From assembly GCA_947455205.1 (NCBI GenBank), contig CANGNF010000024.1:1-64000 (forward strand): a DNA stretch of 64,000 bases, given 5' to 3'. Position numbers and translations under genes: made by a program. Origin of the DNA: Acetobacteraceae bacterium (lineage in GTDB: Bacteria > Pseudomonadota > Alphaproteobacteria > Acetobacterales > Acetobacteraceae). Positions 56,782 to 64,000 of the stretch are shown here, one piece after another. The notes beneath the pieces are model-generated. The model was not told the DNA's origin. It ran no database searches and saw only the letters and a list, made by a program, of their open reading frames with translations. Every line of letters starts with the position of its first letter. The first letter of the stretch is position 1.

Positions 56782-57272
56782 AGCCCGGCCTCCGCCCAGT
56801 TCGGCGCCGGTTCCGCCGGGTGGCTGGCGAAGCCCGCCGCATGCACGCCCGAGATCGCCGCGTATTCATCCTTGTCCGACGCATCGCCGGAGACGCCCAC
56901 GGCGCCGATCGCCTCGCCATCAGCATTCAGCACCAGCACGCCACCGGGCACCGGGATGAACCGGCCGTCGCTGGCGGCGGCGATGGCGGCCTGGAAGGCC
57001 GGCCGCTCCTTCAGCCGGTCGCGGATCACGCGGCTGCCGATGCCCATGCCCAGCGCCGCGCTGGCCTTGCCCTCGGCAATGGCGCGCCGCAGCGTGCCGG
57101 CGCCGTCCTGGCGGCGGAAGGCGACCAGGTTGGCCCCGGCATCCAGCACTGCGACGGCCAGCGGCAGCAGCCCCGCGGCGCTGCCGGCGGCCAGCGTCGC
57201 CTCCAGCATGCGTTCGGCATCGGCCAGGCGCAGCGAGGGCTGCACATGCTTGACGTAGTAGTCGGCGCTCAT
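56778..57272 (-). CDS. GlcG/HbpS family protein (DUF336)
   Basis: 164 residues: LRLADAERMLEATLAAG, VAVLDAGANLVAFRRQDGA and the C-terminal VLNADGEAIGAVGVSGDASDKDE, the GlcG/HbpS signature. Members bind heme or small organic acids and often sit in catabolic operons. It is the first gene of a GlcG-Bug-gentisate dioxygenase run; its stop overlaps the Bug start. Confidence 0.9.
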   Translation of the reverse strand: MSADYYVKHVQPSLRLADAERMLEATLAAGSAAGLLPLAVAVLDAGANLVAFRRQDGAGTLRRAIAEGKASAALGMGIGSRVIRDRLKERPAFQAAIAAASDGRFIPVPGGVLVLNADGEAIGAVGVSGDASDKDEYAAISGVHAAGFASHPAEPAPNWAEAGL

Positions 57273-57343
57273 GCGGCGCTTCCTCCGGTATTTCGCCGGA
57301 GTCTAGCACCGAAGCAACTCGCGGGTCATCGTCGGCGCGGCCT

Positions 57344-57610
57344 TCAGTAGTGCAGCCGGCAGGCAACGATCTCCAGCCGCTGCTCCTCGCCGCTGCCGGC
57401 CACGCGATAGACCAGCCGATGCTCGTCATCTATCCGGCGCGACCACCAGCCAGCCAAATGGCCCTTCAGCGGCTCAGGCTTGCCAAGCCCACGGAAGGGC
57501 TGGCGCATGCAGTCGCGGATCAACTCGTTCAACCGCCGCAGCTTGGCGGGGTCGCTGGCCTGCCAGTGCAGGTAGTCCTCCCAGCCATGGCTGGTGAAGT
57601 GCAGCCTCAC
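57344..57610 (-). CDS. YoeB-type mRNA interferase toxin
   Basis: 88 residues from GTG 57610. It has SHGWEDYLHWQASDPAKLRRLNELI, then the catalytic set Glu46 (PEPL), Arg65 (DDEHRLVY) and His87-Tyr88 at the end (CRLHY). The toxin cleaves mRNA at the ribosomal A site. GTGA overlap with the antitoxin gene shows coupling. The longer frame upstream is the antitoxin in another frame. Confidence 0.93.
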   Translation of the reverse strand: MRLHFTSHGWEDYLHWQASDPAKLRRLNELIRDCMRQPFRGLGKPEPLKGHLAGWWSRRIDDEHRLVYRVAGSGEEQRLEIVACRLHY

Positions 57611-57858
57611 CCCGCCAGGTCGCGCGGCGTGGCGCCGCCGGCCTCGGCCTCGGCAATGGAGGCCAGCAGGCGGGAGGCATTGGTGGGGCTGCGCAGCAGG
57701 TGCACCGTCTCGCGCCAGCCCTCGAACTCGGCCTCGCTCATGACCACCACATTGCCGTGGCCCTGACGCGTCACCAGCAGGGGCGCGCGGTTGGCCTCCA
57801 CCTCGTCGAGGTAATTGGCGAGGTTCTGGCGGAAGTCGCTGAAGTTGGTTTGGGACAT
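57607..57858 (-). CDS. YefM/Phd-type antitoxin
   Basis: 83 residues: a DNA-binding N-terminus (SDFRQNLANYLDEVEANRAPLLVTRQGHGNVVVMSEAEF) and a C-terminal toxin-binding helix. It neutralises the YoeB-like toxin and should repress its own promoter. A TGTACG/TGTACA operator lies just upstream of the ATG. Confidence 0.92.
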   Translation of the reverse strand: MSQTNFSDFRQNLANYLDEVEANRAPLLVTRQGHGNVVVMSEAEFEGWRETVHLLRSPTNASRLLASIAEAEAGGATPRDLAG

Positions 57859-57861
57859 CAG

Positions 57862-57879
57862 TGTACGTATACCTGTACA
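57862..57879. promoter_or_regulatory. YefM-type operator upstream of the toxin-antitoxin genes
   Basis: TGTACG (57862-57867) and TGTACA (57874-57879) are spaced 12 bases apart, with GTATAC between. YefM antitoxins are known to bind TGTACA hexamers at this spacing, so autoregulation is expected. Confidence 0.65.
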
Positions 57880-58140
57880 GGAATGGCATTGCCATAATTT
57901 CTAGCGGCAACACGGCAGCCAACCCGGCGCAAGTCGCCGTTGCCCCTGACCCACTCTCGCCGAGACAACCGAACTAACGCGTGGTGCTGCGAAGTCATTG
58001 TAACAATGCTCTCGTGCAATGTTTGGGGCCTATTGTGCAGTGTGTGCTACGGATGCCCAATCCGTTCAGAACCCGTGCATTTCCCGGCAGGGGAGCGGGT
58101 TGCGTTCACTTTCGGTCGCCCGGGTACCGGCCGGCTGCCG
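57880..58140. other. Less GC-rich gap of about 260 bases
   Basis: No gene is recognised. The stretch is visibly richer in A and T than its surroundings. It holds small palindromes (ATGGC-ATT-GCCAT near 57885; CATTG-TAA-CAATG near 57997). It may be the remnant of the event that brought in the toxin-antitoxin pair. No attachment site or integrase was seen. Confidence 0.4.
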
Positions 58141-58596
58141 TTACTCGCTAAGGTCAATCAGCCAATTCGCCTCCTGTATCCTGGTGTCCAGCTTGCGCAA
58201 CTCCTGCGACAGCTTGTCGGCGCCGGCCTGCACCTCGGCCACGCTGATCGCGGGCAGCCACCGGATTTCCGACTTGGTGTAGGCGCTCTGGGTCACGGCG
58301 GCGCTCTCGGCCAACTCGCGCTGCGCAGCCTGACGCAAACGCAGAACATCGCGTGCCGCCAACGCTTCAGTCATGCTGCGTCCGCCTACCTGCGCCGCTG
58401 CGTTTGTCAGGTTGATGTTGGCGATCAACCGCTCCAGTTCGGTGGCGCTGGTGTGGTACTGCGCCAGAAGCGCGGCCGGGTCCTCGGCGGGGCTTCGGCC
58501 TTCCTGCACCTTGGCGCTGCGCTTCATCCGCGCCCGCAACTCGTCCAGCCGCTTCACCAGATCGGCGCGAAGCACCAGGGCTTCAGCCAGCTTCAT
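58141..58596 (-). CDS. DIP1984 family protein
   Basis: 151 residues, almost entirely helical: MKLAEALVLRADLVKRLDELRARM, KVQEGRSPAEDPAALLAQ, RLIANINLTNAAAQV and the end LDTRIQEANWLIDLSE. This is the DIP1984 (septicolysin-like) family, of unknown function and often seen in accessory DNA. It is in the patch with the toxin-antitoxin pair. Confidence 0.85.
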   Translation of the reverse strand: MKLAEALVLRADLVKRLDELRARMKRSAKVQEGRSPAEDPAALLAQYHTSATELERLIANINLTNAAAQVGGRSMTEALAARDVLRLRQAAQRELAESAAVTQSAYTKSEIRWLPAISVAEVQAGADKLSQELRKLDTRIQEANWLIDLSE

Positions 58597-58685
58597 GCTC
58601 CCACTCCCGCAGCGGAGGAATCATGCTGAACGTAAAACAACGGCCGGTCCAGGGGCGCTCACCCCCCGCTCGGGTCAGCGCTGTC

Positions 58686-60077
<1,392 letters not shown>

Positions 60078-60224
60078 GGAAAGGTCCTAACGGGCAGAAT
60101 TCGGCGGGGTTTTGGCCCCAGATGACGCGCGAAGCAAGCGCCGGCATCCCAGGTGGTTGTGGCCGCGGCCTTCTCCCAGCCCCCCGCTTGGGCAACCTTG
60201 GCCAGCTCCGCCTGTTCTGGCCGC

Positions 60225-61232
60225 ATGCCTCACATCAATGCCGCAGACGTCACCCTGGCCCAGCTGTCGCTGGACGCCTACTCGGACACCGCCGCCCTGC
60301 CCACCGGCTTCATCGCCCCGCCGCTGGCGCTCTCCCCCACACCGGGCGTCAGCTACAGCAATGGCAGCTTCCACGCCGGCAGCGGCGCCGCCCTGGTCAG
60401 CACCGGCCTGCTGAACGGCGAGCAGACGCTCGTCGTGGCCTTCCGTGGCAGCGACGACGCGGTGGATTCCCGCCATGACCTGGGCGGCATCAACGGCGCC
60501 TATGCCGATTTCGCCCCGCTGGTGCAGGCGGTGGACGCCTATGCCGCCAGCGGCGCGGTGCAGCAGGTGGTCGTCACCGGCCACAGCCTGGGCGGCGCCA
60601 TGGCGCAGCTCTACATGGCCACCCACCCGGACCAGCCCGGCGGCCCGGCGCATGAGGCCGTCACCTTCGGCTCTCCGGGTGCCCAGCTGGCCGCCGCGCC
60701 GGATGCACGCATCGACAACCTGGTCATCGCCGACGACCCGGCCGTGCTGCTCGGTGTCCACCGGGCGGAGGTCGGCGCCGTGCTGGCCGCCAACCCGGCG
60801 CTGGCCCAGGCCGCGGCGCAGCAGGCCGCCCTGGAATTCCCCGGCCTGACCGCGGAGGAGGCGCTGGCCAGCCTGCCGCTGTTGACCAGCAACTACGTCA
60901 ACCGCGGCGACCTGACCCTGCTGCCCGCCGCCGATGGCCGGCTGGACCCGAGCGCCGCGCTGCACCTCGACCCCGCCGAGCACGACATGGCGCTGTACCT
61001 GGCCCGCACCACCGCCGCCGCCGCCGGCACCGGCCCCAGCCTGGACGTGCCGCAGCAGCCGCTGACCGCGATGCAGGCGCTGGACCGCGCGGTCTATGCC
61101 GGCGACACCAGCGCCATCGGCAGCAAGGCGCTGGTGGATGCGGCCGTCGCCAACTGGCCGCAAGCGCCGCATGCGCTGGACCAGGCCGGCACCTGGCTCA
61201 GCGCGCTGCACCACGACCTGCCCTTCGGCTAG
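60225..61232 (+). CDS. Lipase-like alpha/beta hydrolase
   Basis: 335 residues. It has the class 3 lipase nucleophile elbow VVVTGHSLGGAM (S121), preceded by VVAFRGSDD and followed by VTFGSPGAQL and an acidic residue in VIADDPAVL. No signal peptide is seen. The C-terminal half is Ala-rich and unassigned. ATG 60225 fits the start of the fold; the upstream frame overlaps the lpdA promoter region. It could be an intracellular esterase or a protein exported by type I secretion. Confidence 0.8.
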   Translation: MPHINAADVTLAQLSLDAYSDTAALPTGFIAPPLALSPTPGVSYSNGSFHAGSGAALVSTGLLNGEQTLVVAFRGSDDAVDSRHDLGGINGAYADFAPLVQAVDAYAASGAVQQVVVTGHSLGGAMAQLYMATHPDQPGGPAHEAVTFGSPGAQLAAAPDARIDNLVIADDPAVLLGVHRAEVGAVLAANPALAQAAAQQAALEFPGLTAEEALASLPLLTSNYVNRGDLTLLPAADGRLDPSAALHLDPAEHDMALYLARTTAAAAGTGPSLDVPQQPLTAMQALDRAVYAGDTSAIGSKALVDAAVANWPQAPHALDQAGTWLSALHHDLPFG

Positions 61233-61246
61233 CACGCGGCGCCTGG

Positions 61247-62542
61247 CTACAGGTGCCCACGCCGCCGGGTTTCCCCCAGCCCCCAGGCGCTGGCGGCGGC
61301 GATCAGCAGGAAGCCGGTGACGTACCAGAAGAAGCCGCTTTCCATCCCCGCCGCCTTGAACCACAGCCCGATGTATTCCGCCGTGCCGCCGAACAGCGCA
61401 TTGGCCACGGCATAGGAAAGCCCGACCCCCAGCGCCCGGACCGAGGCCGGGAACAGCTCCGCCTTCACCAGCCCGCTGATGGAGGTATAGCAGCTGATGA
61501 TCGTCAGCGCCGCCATCACCAGCAGGAAGGCGCGCACCGGCCCGCCGGGCTGGCCCAGCGCGGTCAGCAGCGGCACCGTCACCACGGCACCGCCCAGGCC
61601 GAAGGCCAGCAGCATCGGCCGCCGCCCGACCCGGTCCGACAGCGCGCCGAAGATCGGCTGCAGCAGCATGAAGCAGAACAGCACCGCCGCCATGGTCACG
61701 CTGGCGGTGCGCGTCGCCATGCCCGCGGTGTTGACCAGGTATTTCTGCATGAAGGTGGTGAAGACGTAGAAGCTCATGGAGCCGCCGGCGGTCAGCCCCA
61801 TCACCAGCAGCACCTCCCGCCAATGGTCGCGCCACAGCGCCCGCACGCTGCCGGCATCCTTGCTGCCGGCGGCCTCGGTGCTCTGCGTCTCATGCAGGGC
61901 CCGGCGCAGGAACAGCGCCACCACGGCGGCCAGCGCGCCGATGACGAAGGGAATGCGCCAGCCCCAGGCGCGCATCTGCGCCCCGTCCAGCAGCGCCTCC
62001 AGCACCACCAGCACCAGCACCGCCAGCAACTGCCCGCCGATCAGCGTCACGTACTGGAAGCTGGCGAAGAAGCCGCGGTTATGCGCGGCGGCCACCTCGC
62101 TCATGTAGGTGGCACTGGTCCCGTATTCGCCGCCGACGGAAAGCCCCTGCGCCAGCCTGGCCACCAGCAGCAGGATCGGCGCGGCGATGCCGATGCTGTC
62201 ATGCGTCGGCAGCACCGCGATCATCAGGCTGCCGCCGCACATGAGCAGTACAGACGCCATCATGGAGAACTTGCGGCCGCGCCTATCCGCCAGCCGGCCG
62301 AACACCCAGCCGCCGAGTGGCCGCACCAGGAAGCCGGCGGCGAAGATGCCGGCGGTGTTCAGCAGCTGCGTGGTCGGGTTGCCGCCGGGGAAGAACCGGG
62401 CGGCGAAGTACAGCGACAGGAAGGAATAGGCATAGAAGTCGTACCATTCCACCAGGTTGCCGGAGGAGCCGCCGATGATGGCGAGCACCCGGCGGCGACT
62501 GTCGGCGGGGGATTCGGCGGCGGTGCTGGGGGTGCTGTCCAT
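61247..62542 (-). CDS. MFS transporter, KgtP/ProP-like metabolite:H+ symporter
   Basis: 431 residues. It has the [18 protein letters not shown] start, the loop motif [26 protein letters not shown] in helix 4 and twelve helices, the alpha-ketoglutarate permease subgroup. It takes up dicarboxylates or similar with protons. ATG 62542 has GGAGGAGA upstream; the longer frame is unconserved. It is divergent from a Bug gene. Confidence 0.9.
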   Translation of the reverse strand: MDSTPSTAAESPADSRRRVLAIIGGSSGNLVEWYDFYAYSFLSLYFAARFFPGGNPTTQLLNTAGIFAAGFLVRPLGGWVFGRLADRRGRKFSMMASVLLMCGGSLMIAVLPTHDSIGIAAPILLLVARLAQGLSVGGEYGTSATYMSEVAAAHNRGFFASFQYVTLIGGQLLAVLVLVVLEALLDGAQMRAWGWRIPFVIGALAAVVALFLRRALHETQSTEAAGSKDAGSVRALWRDHWREVLLVMGLTAGGSMSFYVFTTFMQKYLVNTAGMATRTASVTMAAVLFCFMLLQPIFGALSDRVGRRPMLLAFGLGGAVVTVPLLTALGQPGGPVRAFLLVMAALTIISCYTSISGLVKAELFPASVRALGVGLSYAVANALFGGTAEYIGLWFKAAGMESGFFWYVTGFLLIAAASAWGLGETRRRGHL

Positions 62543-62742
62543 CGGGGCTCTCCTCCCGCAGGCAACGCGGCCGGGGCGATTGCGTGCCATCGGCATCGAC
62601 AATCCCGGCGACACGGCGGCCCGGGGCCGCGCTCGCGCGCTCGTCAGCCCGGCCGGGCAGGGCCGTGGTGCCCGCCCCGCAACGCCTGTTCCCTCCGGCC
62701 AAGGCTTTGCGATAGCCTGCCGCCAAAGGGAACGGAAACACC

Positions 62743-63759
62743 ATGCAGAACAAGCTGCTTCGGCCAATGGGCCGTCGTCACATGCTGGCGCTTGGCGCCG
62801 CGGGGCTGGGTGGCGCCTTGGGCGGCCCCTTGGCCGGCCCCGCCCTGGCCCAGGGCAACAGCGGCGAACGCTTCCCCGACCGGCCGATCAAGGTCTTCGT
62901 GCCCTGGACCGCCGGGTCCTCCTCGGACGTGCAGATGCGCTCCATGTGCGAGGAAGCCGGCAAGTTGCTCGGCCAGCCCATTATCACCGAGAACCGGCCC
63001 GGCGCCTCCGGCACGCTGCATGCCCAGGCGCTCGCCCAGGCCCGGCCGGATGGCTACACGCTGGGCCAGATGCATCTCTCCGTGGTGCGCCGGCCCTTCC
63101 TGGTGAAGACCCCGCAATGGGACGCCACCGCCGACTTCACCCACATCATGCGGGCCTGCGGCTGGCTGTACGGCGTGGCGGTGAAGGCCGACGCGCCGTG
63201 GAAGAGCTGGGCCGAGTTCGTCGCCCATGCCCGCGCCAACCCGGGCCGCGTGACCTTCGCCACCTCCGGCATCGCCACCACCAACCATCTGGCGATGGAG
63301 GAGCTGGGCACGCGGGAAGGCGTGCAGTTCACCCATGTGCCGTTCCGCGGTTCGTCGGAAGGCGTCACCGCCGTGCTGTCCGGCACCACGGATTGCATCG
63401 CCGACAGCTCCGCCTGGATGCCGCAGGTGGAAGCGGGGGCGATGCGCTGCCTCTGCGTCTGGACCGAGCAGCGGGTCGCCAAGATCGCCAATGTGCCCAC
63501 CCTGAAGGAGCTGGGGCACGACATGGTGGTCACCAGCCCCTATGGCCTGTCCGGCCCCAAGGGCATGGACCCCGCCATTGTCCGCACCCTGCACGAAGCC
63601 TTCCGCGCCGCGCTGGACGGCGTGCCCAACGGCAATGTCCGCGGCCAGTTCGACATGCCCAAGCAATACCTGAACACCGCCGACTACACCGCCTACATCA
63701 CCCAGCGCGCGGCCTATGAGCGCGACATGGTCACCCGCCTCGGCATCAAGCTGGATTGA
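62743..63759 (+). CDS. Bug/TctC-type periplasmic substrate-binding protein
   Basis: 338 residues. A twin-arginine-containing signal ([16 protein letters not shown]...ALAQG) precedes [23 protein letters not shown] and [13 protein letters not shown], then the typical C-lobe to IKLD. It is followed after 5 bases by another Bug gene, so two binding proteins are co-expressed. No transporter membrane genes are visible before the window ends. Confidence 0.93.
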   Translation: MQNKLLRPMGRRHMLALGAAGLGGALGGPLAGPALAQGNSGERFPDRPIKVFVPWTAGSSSDVQMRSMCEEAGKLLGQPIITENRPGASGTLHAQALAQARPDGYTLGQMHLSVVRRPFLVKTPQWDATADFTHIMRACGWLYGVAVKADAPWKSWAEFVAHARANPGRVTFATSGIATTNHLAMEELGTREGVQFTHVPFRGSSEGVTAVLSGTTDCIADSSAWMPQVEAGAMRCLCVWTEQRVAKIANVPTLKELGHDMVVTSPYGLSGPKGMDPAIVRTLHEAFRAALDGVPNGNVRGQFDMPKQYLNTADYTAYITQRAAYERDMVTRLGIKLD

Positions 63760-63764
63760 GCACC

Positions 63765-64000
63765 ATGAACCGTCGTTCCCTGCCGGCGCTGGCCGCCGGC
63801 CTGCTCGCTTCCCCCGCCCTGGCGCAGTCAACGTTCCCCGACCGGCCGCTGCGGCTGATCGTGCCCTGGCCGCCCGGCGGCTCCGCCGACGCCCAGCTGC
63901 GCTCGCTGGCCGAGATTGCCGGCCGGGCGCTGGGCCAGAACGTGCTGATCGAGAACCGCACCGGCGCCTCCGGCACGCTGGGCGCGCAGTTCCTGGCCAC
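63765..64000 (+). CDS. Bug/TctC-type binding protein (3' end missing)
   Basis: The first 78 residues are visible: a short signal (MNRRSLPALAAGLLASPALAQ), then FPDRPLRLIVPWPPGGSADAQLR and ENRTGASGTLGAQF. The gene runs off the window. It is close in sequence to its upstream neighbour, suggesting tandem duplication. Confidence 0.92.
   Translation, partial: MNRRSLPALAAGLLASPALAQSTFPDRPLRLIVPWPPGGSADAQLRSLAEIAGRALGQNVLIENRTGASGTLGAQFLA

Noticed and set aside
57880..58140. tRNA or phage attachment site beside the toxin-antitoxin pair
   Set aside because: No cloverleaf, no T-loop GTTCGAAT-type sequence and no integrase gene found.

Overview
The window is very GC-rich, tightly packed bacterial chromosome with no rRNA, tRNA, insertion sequence, integrase or CRISPR array that I could recognise. 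Gene content points to an Alphaproteobacterium of the Acetobacteraceae, Roseomonas-like. The main clues are four periplasmic Bug/TctC-type binding proteins, a short-form HisG, a DUF3126 protein, a class III ornithine decarboxylase with a long leader, and the infA-maf-rng-yacG order. This placement is inferred from gene content and base composition, not from a marker gene.

Layout. (1) 1-5.6 kb: end of a TonB-type gene; on the minus strand aroQ-accB-accC, aat and an orphan DNA methyltransferase; on the plus strand thiS-thiG. (2) 5.6-16.1 kb, mostly plus strand: ornithine decarboxylase behind a ~400-base leader, a degenerate receiver protein, a three-hairpin element, an OxyR-like regulator, a protease-like protein that has lost its catalytic residues, a D-aminopeptidase-like hydrolase, a TPP enzyme and a MASE1-PAS-GGDEF cyclase. 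(3) 16.1-16.65 kb: about 560 bases with no recognisable gene. (4) 16.65-23.6 kb, minus strand: a degenerate histidine kinase, then the housekeeping run dcd-murA-hisG-hisD-infA-maf-rng-yacG. (5) 23.7-28.5 kb: small conserved proteins, argD-argF and a secreted/PRC-barrel pair. (6) 29.1-38.1 kb: a complete four-gene MdtABC-type efflux system (outer-membrane factor, adaptor, two RND pumps). (7) 38.2-47.0 kb: an LpxR-like outer-membrane enzyme, a serine hydrolase, a lipoprotein, a partial sulfur-oxidation cluster (soxF-X-Y-Z-A, no soxB/CD here) and a two-subunit molybdenum hydroxylase. (8) 47.2-57.3 kb: a catabolic island (dienelactone-type hydrolase, Baeyer-Villiger monooxygenase, PaaG-like isomerase, Bug protein, MFS carrier, luciferase-like oxidoreductase; opposite strand GlcG-like protein, Bug protein, gentisate dioxygenase). 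(9) 57.3-58.6 kb: a less GC-rich patch with a YoeB/YefM toxin-antitoxin pair and a DIP1984-family gene. (10) 58.7-64 kb: lpdA, a lipase, a KgtP-like carrier and two more Bug proteins, the last cut by the window end.

The most interesting signals are non-canonical. A ~41-base palindromic element occurs three times in tandem at the 5' end of maf, where it appears to be translated. A diverged copy lies in frame inside an unrelated Bug gene at the signal-peptide/mature-domain junction, and its stem changes are compensatory. This resembles the Rickettsia palindromic elements that invade coding sequence. A second signal is a row of three strong hairpins with all-pyrimidine loops ending in a 16-bp terminator (7783-7923), a candidate C-rich-loop small RNA or 3' UTR element. 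A third is the structured leader of ornithine decarboxylase with a 7-codon Arg-rich upstream frame.
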